Position numbers and translations under genes: made by a program. The notes below the pieces were generated by a model. That model worked only from the letters and a program-made list of their open reading frames with translations, was not told the origin of the DNA and did no database searches. Of a DNA stretch of 64,000 nt, positions 49,586 to 61,480 are shown piece after piece; within the stretch, counting starts at the first letter, position 1; each line of letters begins with the position of its first letter. The DNA is taken from positions 62,001-126,000 of the forward strand of contig NZ_MAUE01000003.1 in assembly GCF_001702265.1 (NCBI RefSeq). Reading direction: 5' to 3'. The DNA is from Pseudomonas aylmerensis. GTDB lineage: Bacteria; Pseudomonadota; Gammaproteobacteria; Pseudomonadales; Pseudomonadaceae.

Positions 49586-51025
49586 TTAATAGCCAGGGCG
49601 GGCCTTGAGCTGTTCGGCGGCGGCCTTGGCCAGGTCCGGTGGCAGGAAGTCGCGATCGGGGTTGTAGTCAGCCTTGAGGTAGCGCGCCAGGTCCTGCAGA
49701 TCCCCGGGGTTCAAGGTGCCCGCCGCCTGCTTCAGGCGCAGGTTGTCGAGGATGTAGTCGTAGCGGCTGTTGTTGTAGTTGCGCACCGACGAATACAGCT
49801 GGCGCTGTGAATCCAGCACATCGACGATGTTGCGCGTGCCCACCTGGTAACCGATTTCCGTGGCTTCCACCGCGCTCTGGTTGGAGATGATCGACTGGCG
49901 GCGCGCCTGCACCTGTTCCACATCGGTATTCACCGCGCGGTGCAGGTTGCGCGTGTTTTCCACCACCTGGCGGCGCAGGCCTTCGCGTTGCTGCTCGGTC
50001 TGGCCCAGGCGCGAGTAGGACTCACGCACTTGCGAGCTGGTCAGGCCGCCGCTGTAGATCGGGATGTTCAGGCGCAGGCCGATGGTGCGCTGCTCCACAT
50101 CGCCACGGTACGGCGTGCCGAAGGCATTCGGGTTGCTGAAACCGAGGGCGTCGTTGTCGCCTTTCTCGTACTGGGCCACGGCATCCAGGGTCGGCGCATG
50201 CCCGGCCTTGCGCTGCTTGAGGGTTTCTTCGGCGGCGGTGACCGCGTAGTTGCTGGCCAGCAGGTTCAGGTTCTGGCGGCCGGCCGTTTCCACCCACGAC
50301 TTGGCGTCATTCGGCAGCGGCGGCAGCACGGGCAAGGTGTGGACAATGCCCTGGATCGAGTTGTACTGGCGATTGGTCAGGGTGATCAGTGCTTCGAATG
50401 CATCGTCCACCTGGCGCTGCGCCACAATCCGGTTGGCCCGTGCAGTGTCGTAGCTGGCCTGGGATTGCAGCACGTCGGTCTTGTCCGAGAGGCCGACATC
50501 GAAGCGTTCGTTGGATTGATCCAGCTGGCGCTTGAAGGCGTTTTCCTCGGCTTTGGTCGAGGCCAGGTTGTCCTGGGCGCGCAGCACCGCGAAATAACTT
50601 TCGGCACTTTGCAGGATCAGGTTCTGTTCGGTGGCCGACAGTTGCAGGGCGGCCTGTTCATTCGTGGCCTCGGCCGCTTGCAGCTGGAACCAGCGGTCGG
50701 CGCGGAACAGCGGCTGGCTCAGGGTCGCGCGCCAGGAGTGCGCGTCGCGGTTGGCGGTGGCGGCAGGCGTGTCGATCTGGGTGCGCACGTTATTGATATC
50801 GGCACCGCCCGACAGGTTCGGCAGCAAGCCTGCGCGTGCCTGGGGCACGACTTCTTTTTGCGCGCCGTATTGGGCGCGGGCGGCGGCCAGGTCGGCGTTG
50901 TTATCCACGGCTTCCTGGTAGACGCTGACCAGATCGGTTTTGGCGGACAAGGGCGCTTCAGCTGCCCAGACCATTCCGTTGGTCGCACAAGACACGGCGA
51001 GAGCCAGTGAGAGTTTGCGCAGCAT
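49586..51025 (-). CDS. tolC: TolC family outer-membrane channel protein
   Basis: A 479-residue outer-membrane factor with signal peptide (to about residue 22, MVWAAEAP). The two internal repeats of about 210 residues have the long helices typical of TolC. YFAVLRAQDNLASTKAEENAF and RNIVDVLDSQRQLYSSVRNY are the conserved repeat segments. It is the exit channel for type I secretion and drug efflux pumps, with partners encoded elsewhere. Length fits TolC proper rather than OprM lipoproteins, as there is no lipobox. Confidence 0.92.
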   Translation of the reverse strand: MLRKLSLALAVSCATNGMVWAAEAPLSAKTDLVSVYQEAVDNNADLAAARAQYGAQKEVVPQARAGLLPNLSGGADINNVRTQIDTPAATANRDAHSWRATLSQPLFRADRWFQLQAAEATNEQAALQLSATEQNLILQSAESYFAVLRAQDNLASTKAEENAFKRQLDQSNERFDVGLSDKTDVLQSQASYDTARANRIVAQRQVDDAFEALITLTNRQYNSIQGIVHTLPVLPPLPNDAKSWVETAGRQNLNLLASNYAVTAAEETLKQRKAGHAPTLDAVAQYEKGDNDALGFSNPNAFGTPYRGDVEQRTIGLRLNIPIYSGGLTSSQVRESYSRLGQTEQQREGLRRQVVENTRNLHRAVNTDVEQVQARRQSIISNQSAVEATEIGYQVGTRNIVDVLDSQRQLYSSVRNYNNSRYDYILDNLRLKQAAGTLNPGDLQDLARYLKADYNPDRDFLPPDLAKAAAEQLKARPGY

Positions 51026-51224
51026 GAGGCGATCCCTAGAATAAATATTACGGTGATAATTTAGCGCCCAAGGCTAAGGCTGGCCATTCCTGGCGTCAAG
51101 CACTGTGGCGGCAATCGAGTGTAGTGGGGGTGACACGGCGCAACAATCCCGCAATCACGCCATTCATCACGCTGAATGCACCGCTATTGGCAATTTGCCC
51201 ACGGCATGGTCTAGACTGGCCGCG

Positions 51225-53380
<2,156 letters not shown>

Positions 53381-53407
53381 TCCGAGGCGGCGGTGCCTGC
53401 ACCGCCG

Positions 53408-53504
53408 TCATCGCGGGCAAGCCCGGCTCCCACAGTCGATCGCGGTGTACACAGCTTTTGTGTCCACAGCCGGTCCCCTGTGGGAGCCGGGCTTGCCCGC
53501 GATA
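53408..53504. repeat. REPIN between thiC and cytX
   Basis: Two inverted REP units (TCGCGGGCAAGCCCGGCTCC on the left, GGAGCCGGGCTTGCCCGCGA on the right) flank about 45 bp within what seems to be one transcription unit. Confidence 0.85.
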
Positions 53505-53546
53505 GCGATCCCCCCAAACAACAAATACTCCTCAGAGATAACCCCC

Positions 53547-54836
53547 TTGAGTATTCAACCCAGCACCTACTCCCCCGACATTGCAGTGCCTGCTGACAAA
53601 CGCGTCTTCGGCGCCCGCGACCTGTTCTCCCTGTGGTTCTCCCTCGGCATCGGCCTGATGGTCCTGCAGACCGGCGCGTTGCTTGCACCCGGCCTGGGCT
53701 TGTCCGGCTCGTTGCTGGCGATTTTCCTCGGTACCCTGGTCGGCGTGCTGTTGCTGGCCGCCGTCGGCGTGATCGGCAGCGACACCGGCCTGTCGGCAAT
53801 GGCGGCGCTCAAGCTCAGCCTGGGGGCCAAGGGCGCCAGCCTGCCGGCGCTGCTTAACCTGCTGCAGTTGATCGGCTGGGGTTCGTTCGAAATCATTGTG
53901 ATGCGCGATGCCGCCAGCCTGTTGGGCGCGCGGGCGTTCAGCGACGGCAGCCTGTTGGCCAGCCCGTTGCTGTGGACGCTGTTTTTCGGTGGTTTGGCGA
54001 CTTTGCTTGCGGTCAGCGGGCCGCTGACGTTCGTACGGCAGATCCTGCGCAAGTGGGGCATCTGGCTGCTGCTCGCCGCCTGCCTGTGGCTGACCTGGAA
54101 CCTGTTCGCCAAGGCCGACCTCGCGACACTCTGGGCCCAGGCTGGCGACGGGTCGATGCCGTTTGCAGTGGGTTTTGATATTGCGATCGCCATGCCGTTG
54201 TCGTGGTTGCCGCTGATTGCCGACTACTCGCGATTCGGCAAGCGGGCAAAAAGCGTATTCGGCGGCACGGCCCTGGGCTTCTTTATCGGCAATTTCTGGC
54301 TGATGAGCCTGGGCGTGGCCTACACCCTGGCGTTTGCGCCGAGCGGCGAAGTGAATGCGCTGTTGCTGGCATTGGCCGGTGCTGGGCTGGGGATTCCGCT
54401 GCTGCTGATCCTGTTGGACGAGTCGGAAAACGCCTTCGCCGATATCCATTCGGCGGCGGTGTCCAGCGGGATGCTGCTGCGTGTGAAGGTCGAGCACCTG
54501 GCGCTGGCCATCGGTGTGATCTGCACCCTGATCGCCTGTTTTGCGCCGTTGGCCCAGTACCAGAACTTCCTGTTGCTGATCGGCTCGGTGTTCGCGCCGC
54601 TGTTCGGCGTGGTGCTGGTGGATCACTTCATCCTGCGCCGTCGTGGCCAGGGTGCGCTGGCCAACCTGCGTTGGCCGGCATTGTTGGCCTGGCTTGGCGG
54701 CATTGCGACCTACCACGTGCTGGCCAACCTTTACCCGGACATCGGCGCGACGCTGCCGGCACTGGTGCTGGCAGGGCTGTTGCAGTTTATTTTGGGCCGG
54801 GCCTTCAGTGGCGCACAGGCACCAGCTCAGGCTTGA
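53547..54836 (+). CDS. cytX: Putative hydroxymethylpyrimidine transporter CytX (TTG start)
   Basis: A 429-residue inner-membrane permease of the nucleobase:cation symporter-1 family with about 12 hydrophobic segments. RVFGARDLFSLWFSLGIGLM at the N terminus and PLSWLPLIADYSRFGK (about 215-230) are family features. Genes of this type next to thiC are thought to import HMP, the thiamine pyrimidine. The start MSIQPSTYSPD is taken at TTG 53547; no ATG fits and the ribosome binding site is weak. It overlaps the convergent lipoprotein gene by 32 bases. Confidence 0.85.
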   Translation: MSIQPSTYSPDIAVPADKRVFGARDLFSLWFSLGIGLMVLQTGALLAPGLGLSGSLLAIFLGTLVGVLLLAAVGVIGSDTGLSAMAALKLSLGAKGASLPALLNLLQLIGWGSFEIIVMRDAASLLGARAFSDGSLLASPLLWTLFFGGLATLLAVSGPLTFVRQILRKWGIWLLLAACLWLTWNLFAKADLATLWAQAGDGSMPFAVGFDIAIAMPLSWLPLIADYSRFGKRAKSVFGGTALGFFIGNFWLMSLGVAYTLAFAPSGEVNALLLALAGAGLGIPLLLILLDESENAFADIHSAAVSSGMLLRVKVEHLALAIGVICTLIACFAPLAQYQNFLLLIGSVFAPLFGVVLVDHFILRRRGQGALANLRWPALLAWLGGIATYHVLANLYPDIGATLPALVLAGLLQFILGRAFSGAQAPAQA

Positions 54837-55551
54837 TGATGCCGTCCAGGCGCGAGTACGGAATCTGCAGCTCGACGTGGCCCAGGGCATACGGCGCAAT
54901 GGTGTTGGTCGGGTACTTGAGGATCACGCCGCCGTAGGTCAGCGCCACGTTCGGGGTTTTCTGGAAGGGGTAGGTTTTCACATACTCCGGCTCCAGGCTC
55001 AGGCGGGTGCTGATCAGCCAGCTGTTGTGCGCGACCTGGGCGGCTTTCCAGAAAGCCTCTTCCTTGCCGGGCAGCAGCATGTCGGTCAGCGCCAACGCTT
55101 TTTGCTGCTGGCGCGAATAGTTGATGAACGCGCGGCCGGGCTCGCCGTGAGTCGCGCCCTGATCCAGGTAGCTGGACAGTTCGATGATCACCAAGCCGTC
55201 ATGCTGTTCGCGTACCTTGGCCTGCAAGTACATGCTGTTGCGTGGCGCGGCGGTCTTGAGGAACTGCTCGCGATACGTTTCCAGGCTGGTCGGCAGCGGG
55301 TCGCTCGGGGTGGTGCGGGTCATTTCCAGCAGGCGTTGTTCGATCAACGCGTCCAGCTTGGGTTCCTTGGCAAAGTGCACGGTGTCGATATTCACCAGCG
55401 GGCAGTCGGTGCTGGCGCAGCCTGGCTTGCTTTGCTCGGTGGCGTCGCGAGTGGCTTCCAGGGGGGCACGATAGCTGGGTTGGAACAGGCTTTGGCAGGC
55501 ACCAAGGGTCAATGCGATGCAGGCCACGGAGGCGATTTTTAAAAGCGACAT
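54805..55551 (-). CDS. RsiV-like (DUF3298) lipoprotein
   Basis: A 248-residue lipoprotein with lipobox LGAC (Cys19). The C-terminal region, with LALTDMLLPGKEEAFWKAAQ and the final YGGVILKYPTNTIAPYALG, fits DUF3298/RsiV-type domains. Function unknown; probably in the periplasmic leaflet of the envelope. Equivalent to PA4972 by position. Convergent with cytX. Confidence 0.8.
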   Translation of the reverse strand: MSLLKIASVACIALTLGACQSLFQPSYRAPLEATRDATEQSKPGCASTDCPLVNIDTVHFAKEPKLDALIEQRLLEMTRTTPSDPLPTSLETYREQFLKTAAPRNSMYLQAKVREQHDGLVIIELSSYLDQGATHGEPGRAFINYSRQQQKALALTDMLLPGKEEAFWKAAQVAHNSWLISTRLSLEPEYVKTYPFQKTPNVALTYGGVILKYPTNTIAPYALGHVELQIPYSRLDGIIKPELVPVRH

Positions 55552-55744
55552 GGATGTCCTTCGTCTATCGATAAGAGCGAAATTTGTGGAGCTTCGACTA
55601 CCGGCAGGGCAGTCAGTTCGCCACTAAGCTGATTAGAGTGTGTTTGACGCTCGCCGTCTATCCCGGCAACCGGAAAGGGGCTGCACCAACGGGCATGAGC
55701 GCGTTAGGATGGCGCCAAATGCGCAGGCTTAACGAGGATGGGAC

Positions 55745-56362
55745 ATGACGGACTTTGCAAAATCGAAGCCGAGCAAAATCGAAATTGTTCAGCACGATAA
55801 TCTCCACAAGGGCTTCTACAAGCTCGATCACATGCAACTGCGCCACGAGAAGTTCGACGGCAGCATGAGCCGGGTGATCAACCGCGAAGTCTTCGTTCGC
55901 CACGACGCCGTGTGTGTGCTGCCCTACGATCCACAGCGCGACGAAGTGGTGCTGAACGAGCAATTCCGCGTCGGCGCCCTCGGCCGTACCGACAACCCGT
56001 GGCTGATCGAGATGGTCGCCGGCCTGATCGACAAGGACGAGCAACCCGAGGAGGTTGCGCACCGCGAGGGCGAGGAGGAAGCTGGGCTGACATTCTCGGC
56101 GCTGTGGCCGATCACGCGATATTTCCCGTCGCCCGGCGGCAGTACTGAATATGTGCACTTGTACCTGGGCCGCTGCAACAGCGCCGGTGTAGGTGGCGTC
56201 CATGGATTGGAAGAAGAAGCTGAAGACATCCGCGTCACCACCTGGGCCTTCGAAGATGCCCTGCAGGCGGTGCGCGACGGCAGAATTTCCAATGCAGCCA
56301 GCATCATTGCCCTGCAGTGGCTTGCGCTTAATCGCGCGGAAGTGAGGGGGTTATGGCAGTAA
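55745..56362 (+). CDS. nudF: ADP-ribose pyrophosphatase (Nudix)
   Basis: A 205-residue Nudix hydrolase. The Nudix box spans residues 93-115, with Gly93, Glu99, Arg107-Glu108 and Glu111-Glu112. It splits ADP-ribose to AMP and ribose 5-phosphate. GAGG lies upstream of the ATG. The stop overlaps the DUF1249 gene by ten bases. nudF, the DUF1249 gene and cpdA form a common gammaproteobacterial run. Confidence 0.94.
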   Translation: MTDFAKSKPSKIEIVQHDNLHKGFYKLDHMQLRHEKFDGSMSRVINREVFVRHDAVCVLPYDPQRDEVVLNEQFRVGALGRTDNPWLIEMVAGLIDKDEQPEEVAHREGEEEAGLTFSALWPITRYFPSPGGSTEYVHLYLGRCNSAGVGGVHGLEEEAEDIRVTTWAFEDALQAVRDGRISNAASIIALQWLALNRAEVRGLWQ

Positions 56363-56802
56363 AGGCACGTGAACGCTATCGAGTCGACCTGATCGGGTTG
56401 CAAGCCGCCTGCGAGGCTAATTACGCGCGGCTGATGCGCCTGCTTCCCGACATGCGCCACACGCCAGAGGCGCGGCGCATCGGTGTCACCCATGGGGACC
56501 AGATGCTCGGAGTGCTGGCGCTGGAAGTCATCGTCAACTGTCCGTACACCACCACCCTGCGGGTGCGCCAGGAGCACAGCCTGCCCTGGCTGCCGGTGCC
56601 ACAGCTGGAAGTGCAGGTGTACCACGACGCGCGAATGGCCGAAGTGATCAGCGCGGAACATGCACGACGCTTTCGCAGCATCTATCCTTACCCCAACGTG
56701 TTCATGCACCAGCCCGATGAGAAAGCACAACTGAATGTGTTCCTCGGCGAATGGTTGAGCCACTGCCTGGCCCTGGGCCATGAGTTTGAAGTTGTGCGGT
56801 AG
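56353..56802 (+). CDS. DUF1249 family protein (YqiB-like)
   Basis: A 149-residue cytoplasmic protein with the family features RYRVDLIGLQAACEANYARL near the start and VYHDARMAEVISAEHARRF (about 95-113). Function unknown. It overlaps nudF and precedes cpdA, as in E. coli yqiB. Confidence 0.9.
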   Translation: MAVKARERYRVDLIGLQAACEANYARLMRLLPDMRHTPEARRIGVTHGDQMLGVLALEVIVNCPYTTTLRVRQEHSLPWLPVPQLEVQVYHDARMAEVISAEHARRFRSIYPYPNVFMHQPDEKAQLNVFLGEWLSHCLALGHEFEVVR

Positions 56803-56900
56803 ATGTGAACTGCGTCAGCTTCCTTAGGTTTCCTCTTTGCGTCCTGCCCCAGCATAATCACGCCAACCCTCCATTCCTGTGATTGCCTTGGGAGAGCGCC

Positions 56901-57716
56901 TTGCCGAGCGTATCCACCTTGAACCCTGATGCGCCGGCGTTGCTGGTGCAACTGTCCGACAGCCACCTGTTTGCCGAGGCCGACGGTACGCTGCTGGGCA
57001 TGAACACCCGTGAAAGCCTGCAACGGGTGATCGAGTTGGTGCGCCAGCAGCAGCCGCAGATCGATTTGCTGCTGGCCACCGGTGACCTGTCCCAGGACGG
57101 CACACTGGAGTCTTACCAGCAGTTTCGTCACCTCAGCGAGCAGATCAGCGCTCCGGCGCGGTGGATTCCGGGCAATCACGATGAGCCGCAGATCATGGCT
57201 CAGGCGACCACGGGCAGCGCGCTGCTGGAGCCGGTAGTGGATGTCGGCCATTGGCGCATTACCTTGCTGGACTCCGCGGTACCTGGCTCTGTGCCGGGTT
57301 ACCTGCAGGACCAGCAGCTGCAACTGCTGGCTCAGGCCTTGAGCGAAGCTCCGAACCGCCATCACCTGGTGTGCTTTCACCATCACCCGGTGCCCATCGG
57401 TTGCGCGTGGATGGAGCCCATTGGCTTGCGCAACCCCGAGGCTTTGTTTGCCGTGCTCGACCGTTTCCCGCAGGTGAGGGCAGTGCTCTGGGGTCACGTG
57501 CACCAGGAGATCGACCGCGAGCGCAATGGCGTACGCCTGCTGGCCTCACCGTCGACCTGCATCCAGTTCGCGCCGGGCAGTGAGGATTTCCAGGTCAGCG
57601 AGCAGGCGCCGGGCTACCGCTGGCTGCGCCTGCATGCCGACGGACGGTTGGAGACCGGCGTAGAGCGCGTCGAAGGCTTCGCCTTTACCATCGATTACGG
57701 CAGCAACGGCTATTAA
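56901..57716 (+). CDS. cpdA: 3',5'-cyclic AMP phosphodiesterase (TTG start)
   Basis: A 271-residue metallophosphoesterase that hydrolyses cAMP. The metal-binding motifs are LSDSHLF (D-x-H), GDLSQDG, GNHDE and GHVHQE, the class III phosphodiesterase set. I chose TTG 56901 because GGGAG lies six bases upstream; another TTG at 56883 has no such site. In Pseudomonas it limits cAMP available to Vfr. Confidence 0.92.
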   Translation: MPSVSTLNPDAPALLVQLSDSHLFAEADGTLLGMNTRESLQRVIELVRQQQPQIDLLLATGDLSQDGTLESYQQFRHLSEQISAPARWIPGNHDEPQIMAQATTGSALLEPVVDVGHWRITLLDSAVPGSVPGYLQDQQLQLLAQALSEAPNRHHLVCFHHHPVPIGCAWMEPIGLRNPEALFAVLDRFPQVRAVLWGHVHQEIDRERNGVRLLASPSTCIQFAPGSEDFQVSEQAPGYRWLRLHADGRLETGVERVEGFAFTIDYGSNGY

Positions 57717-57717
57717 C

Positions 57718-57757
57718 GGCGGTAAACACCGCCATCACCGGCAAGCCAGCGCCCGCA
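57718..57757. repeat. Small hairpin and single REP after cpdA
   Basis: GGCGGT-AAAC-ACCGCC (57718-57733) overlaps the region just past the cpdA stop and is followed by a lone REP unit with CACCGGCAAGCCAGCGCCCG. A further stem TGCGCC/GGCGCA with a T6 loop (57817-57834) lies in the yqiA leader. Confidence 0.55.
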
Positions 57758-57851
57758 GTGGATCTTCTGTGTCCTTCAGATAGAGGGACTCACATGCCAC
57801 CCCGATCCCTGTAAACTGCGCCTTTTTTGGCGCAAGCATGGAGAGCCCGGC

Positions 57852-58460
57852 ATGTCCGCTTCGATCCTGTATATCCACGGTTTCAACAGCGCGCCCGCAT
57901 CCAACAAGGCCCGCCAGTTGGTGACCGTGATGGACAACCTTGGCCTGGGCGACCAACTGCGTGTGCCGGCCCTGCATCACCATCCCCGTCAGGCAATTCC
58001 TCAATTGGAGGAAGCCATTGCCCTGCTGGGGCGGCCACTGCTGGTCGGCAGCTCACTCGGCGGCTACTATGCAACCCATCTTGCCGAACGCCATGGCCTG
58101 AAGGCGCTGCTGGTCAACCCGGCGGTCAGCCCCCACCGGATGTTCGACGGTTACCTGGGCACCCAGAAGAACCTCTACACCGATGAAACCTGGGAATTGA
58201 CCCATGATCACGTCGCGGCGCTGGCCGAGCTGGAAGTACCGGCGCCCCAGGATGCCGCGCGGTATCAGGTGTGGTTGCAGACCGGCGATGAAACACTGGA
58301 TTATCGCCTCGCCCAGCAGTATTACCGGGCCTGTGCCTTGCGCATCCAGGCCGGTGGCGACCATGGTTACCAGGGCTTCGCCCAGCAATTGCCGGCGCTG
58401 CTCAGCTTTGCCGGCATTGGCGCAGATCAGTATCAATCCTTCGACTTTGCAGCACTGTAA
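57852..58460 (+). CDS. yqiA: YqiA/YcfP-type esterase
   Basis: A 202-residue alpha/beta hydrolase. Nucleophile elbow GSSLGGYYATHLAE gives the catalytic Ser (about 66), and GGDHGYQGF near the end supplies the His. E. coli YqiA hydrolyses short acyl esters. The gene precedes parE, as in E. coli. Confidence 0.9.
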   Translation: MSASILYIHGFNSAPASNKARQLVTVMDNLGLGDQLRVPALHHHPRQAIPQLEEAIALLGRPLLVGSSLGGYYATHLAERHGLKALLVNPAVSPHRMFDGYLGTQKNLYTDETWELTHDHVAALAELEVPAPQDAARYQVWLQTGDETLDYRLAQQYYRACALRIQAGGDHGYQGFAQQLPALLSFAGIGADQYQSFDFAAL

Positions 58461-58504
58461 AGTCGCAGGTCACTTTTTAATCGAACGACTCACGACGAGA
58501 CCCC

Positions 58505-60412
58505 ATGGCCACTCCCAGCGCTAGCTCTTATAACGCCGACGCCATCGAAGTCCTCTCGGGCCTCGACCCGGTGCGCAAACGCCCCGGCATGTACACCGAC
58601 ACCAGCCGGCCGAACCACCTTGCCCAGGAAGTCATCGACAACAGCGTCGACGAAGCCTTGGCCGGCCACGCCAAGTCGGTGCATGTCATTCTCCACGCTG
58701 ACCACTCCCTGGAAGTGTCCGACGATGGTCGCGGCATGCCCGTGGATATTCACCCGGAAGAGGGCGTCTCGGGCGTCGAGCTGATCCTCACCAAGCTGCA
58801 CGCCGGCGGCAAGTTCTCCAACAAGAACTACCAGTTCTCCGGTGGCTTGCACGGTGTGGGTATTTCGGTGGTCAACGCCCTGTCGACCCTGGTGCGGGTC
58901 AAGGTCAAGCGCGACGGCAACGAATACGAAATGACCTTCGCCGATGGCTATAAAGCCACCGACCTGGCTGTGATCGGCACCGTGGGCAAGCGCAACACCG
59001 GTACCAGCGTGTACTTCGCCCCGGACCCGAAATACTTCGATTCGCCAAAATTCTCCATCAGCCGCCTCAAGCACGTGCTCAAGGCCAAGGCCGTGCTGTG
59101 CCCGGGCCTGCTGGTCACCTTTGAAGACAAAGGCACCGGCGAGAAGGTCGAGTGGCACTACGAAGACGGTCTGCGCTCCTACCTGGAAGATTCCGTCAGC
59201 GAGTTCGAACGCCTGCCCAACGAGCCGTTCTGCGGCAGCCTGGCCGGTAATAAAGAAGCCGTCGACTGGGCGCTGCTGTGGTTGCCGGAAGGCGGCGACA
59301 GCGTGCAGGAAAGCTATGTCAACCTGATCCCGACCGCCCAGGGCGGTACCCACGTCAACGGTTTGCGCCAGGGCCTGCTGGATGCCATGCGCGAGTTCTG
59401 CGAATACCGCAGCCTGTTGCCGCGCGGCGTGAAGCTGGCGCCGGAAGACGTGTGGGAGCGCATCGCGTTCGTGCTGTCGATGAAGATGCAGGAGCCGCAG
59501 TTCTCCGGCCAGACCAAAGAGCGGCTGTCGTCCCGCGAGGCGGCGGCGTTTGTCTCCGGCGTGGTCAAGGACGCCTTCAGCCTGTGGCTCAACGAACACC
59601 CGGAACTGGGCCTGGCCCTGGCCGAACTGGCGATCAACAACGCCGGCCGCCGTCTGAAGGCCAGCAAGAAGGTCGAGCGCAAGCGCATCACCCAAGGCCC
59701 GGCGCTGCCTGGCAAGCTCGCCGATTGCGCCGGGCAGGACCCGATGCGGTCCGAACTGTTCCTGGTCGAGGGTGACTCCGCCGGTGGTTCCGCCAAGCAA
59801 GCGCGGGACAAGGAGTTCCAGGCGATCCTGCCGTTGCGCGGCAAGATCCTCAACACCTGGGAAGTCGATGGCAGCGAAGTGCTGGCCAGCCAGGAAGTGC
59901 ACAACATTGCCGTCGCCATCGGCGTCGATCCGGGCGCTGCAGACATGAGCCAGCTGCGCTACGGCAAGATCTGCATCCTCGCCGACGCCGACTCCGACGG
60001 CCTGCACATCGCGACCTTGCTGTGCGCGCTGTTCGTGCAGCACTTCCGCCCGTTGGTCGACGCCGGTCACGTCTACGTCGCCATGCCGCCGCTTTACCGT
60101 ATCGACCTGGGCAAGGAAATCTACTACGCCCTCGACGAGGCCGAGCGCGATGGCATCCTCGACCGCCTGGTCGCCGAGAAGAAACGCGGCAAGCCACAGG
60201 TCACGCGATTCAAAGGCCTGGGTGAAATGAACCCGCCGCAACTGCGCGAAACCACCATGGACCCGAACACTCGGCGCCTGGTGCAGTTGACGCTGGGCGA
60301 AGACTTCGCCGAAACCTCGGAAATGATGGACATGCTGCTGGCCAAGAAACGCGCGCCGGACCGCAAGTCCTGGCTGGAATCCAAAGGCAATCTGGCCGAG
60401 GTTCTGGGCTGA
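58505..60412 (+). CDS. parE: DNA topoisomerase IV subunit B
   Basis: A 635-residue GHKL ATPase subunit. ATP site: NSVDEALAG, DDGRGMP and GGLHGVGISVVNALS. TOPRIM motifs: LVEGDSAGGSAKQARD and ADADSDGLHI. With ParC it decatenates chromosomes. The stop overlaps the next gene by one base (TGATG). Confidence 0.97.
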   Translation: MATPSASSYNADAIEVLSGLDPVRKRPGMYTDTSRPNHLAQEVIDNSVDEALAGHAKSVHVILHADHSLEVSDDGRGMPVDIHPEEGVSGVELILTKLHAGGKFSNKNYQFSGGLHGVGISVVNALSTLVRVKVKRDGNEYEMTFADGYKATDLAVIGTVGKRNTGTSVYFAPDPKYFDSPKFSISRLKHVLKAKAVLCPGLLVTFEDKGTGEKVEWHYEDGLRSYLEDSVSEFERLPNEPFCGSLAGNKEAVDWALLWLPEGGDSVQESYVNLIPTAQGGTHVNGLRQGLLDAMREFCEYRSLLPRGVKLAPEDVWERIAFVLSMKMQEPQFSGQTKERLSSREAAAFVSGVVKDAFSLWLNEHPELGLALAELAINNAGRRLKASKKVERKRITQGPALPGKLADCAGQDPMRSELFLVEGDSAGGSAKQARDKEFQAILPLRGKILNTWEVDGSEVLASQEVHNIAVAIGVDPGAADMSQLRYGKICILADADSDGLHIATLLCALFVQHFRPLVDAGHVYVAMPPLYRIDLGKEIYYALDEAERDGILDRLVAEKKRGKPQVTRFKGLGEMNPPQLRETTMDPNTRRLVQLTLGEDFAETSEMMDMLLAKKRAPDRKSWLESKGNLAEVLG

Positions 60413-61407
60413 TGCGCACAGGTTTCGCCCTGGCGAGCCTGATGTTGAGCGGGTTGGCGGCCACTCCGGTGGTCGCCGCGCCCGTGGCAGAGCTGAAACT
60501 GGTGTCCGAACACGCGGTGGACGGCATGCGCGGCGGTAACCTGTCGGGGTTGGCGCTGTGTGGCAAGGCGTTGTGGACGGTTTCCGACCGCGACGACGAC
60601 CAGATCTACCGCCTGGATATCAGCGCGCCGACCTGGCAGGCCGAAACCGTCAAGATCGAGGTGCCGCCGGTGCCGGAGTCCGGGTTGCCCTGGGGCTTGC
60701 GTTCGCGCACCAAGGCTGCTTCGTTCATTCGCGGTGGCGACCTGGATTTTGAGGGCATCAGCTGCGATGCAGCGGGCAACCGCTACATTGTCAGCGAAGC
60801 CCATGCCGCTGTGCTGCAAGTGCCGGTGGACGGTGCGCCTGAGTGGCTGAAAATTGCCCCGGGCATGGTCCGTGAAGCCCGCGCCAGCGGCATGTTGCTG
60901 CACTTCAATGCCTTGTTTGAAGGCTTGGCGGTGAACCCCGAGGGCAACCAGATCTGGCTGGCTGCCGAGCGTGAGCGGCGCGGCCTGATTTCCATCAAGC
61001 GCCCGCAAAGCCTGTGGGACTGTGATGGCCCTTGTGTGCTGTTGAGCGAGGCCGGGCAGGAAGTGCAGCCGGCGCAGTTCACCAATGCCAAGGCCGTTTC
61101 GAAGGATTTTGCCGACCTGGCCCTGTTCAACGGCAAGCTGTTTACCCTGGAGCGCAACGCGTTCCAGATTTGCCGGCGCGATGCGGTCACGGCCAAAGTC
61201 GAGCTGTGCTGGTCGTTCGCCGACGAGACCCTGACGCCCGAGCGCCGCTATGCCCAGCCTTACGGCCTGGCCGAAGCCCTGGTGGTGGACGCGGACGGTG
61301 CGTGGATCGGCATCGACAACAATTTCGGCCCTCGCGCCGATGGTGAAAAGCGCCCGGTGGTCTATCGTTTTGCCGCCCCGGCCGGTGGCTGGAGCGCCCA
61401 GCCATGA
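60412..61407 (+). CDS. Secreted esterase-like phytase-family protein
   Basis: A 331-residue protein with a signal peptide (cleavage about residue 22, VVAAPVAE). The rest resembles the 'esterase-like activity of phytase' domain, a beta-propeller: GGNLSGLALCGKALWTVSDR, GGDLDFEGISCDAAGNRY, LFEGLAVNPEGNQIWLAAER. Expected in the periplasm; substrate unknown. It lies between parE and parC in an overlapping arrangement, as PA4966 does in P. aeruginosa. Confidence 0.82.
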   Translation: MRTGFALASLMLSGLAATPVVAAPVAELKLVSEHAVDGMRGGNLSGLALCGKALWTVSDRDDDQIYRLDISAPTWQAETVKIEVPPVPESGLPWGLRSRTKAASFIRGGDLDFEGISCDAAGNRYIVSEAHAAVLQVPVDGAPEWLKIAPGMVREARASGMLLHFNALFEGLAVNPEGNQIWLAAERERRGLISIKRPQSLWDCDGPCVLLSEAGQEVQPAQFTNAKAVSKDFADLALFNGKLFTLERNAFQICRRDAVTAKVELCWSFADETLTPERRYAQPYGLAEALVVDADGAWIGIDNNFGPRADGEKRPVVYRFAAPAGGWSAQP

Positions 61408-61480
61408 GCCACGCCCTTTTTGAATCGAATCAGCGCAGCGGCAGTTCCGCTGCGCCTTACCCAATAATGATGAGGCCCGC

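Noticed and set aside
53408..53504. REP palindromes considered as a CRISPR array
   Set aside because: There are only two inverted units per site with no regular spacers, and no cas genes.
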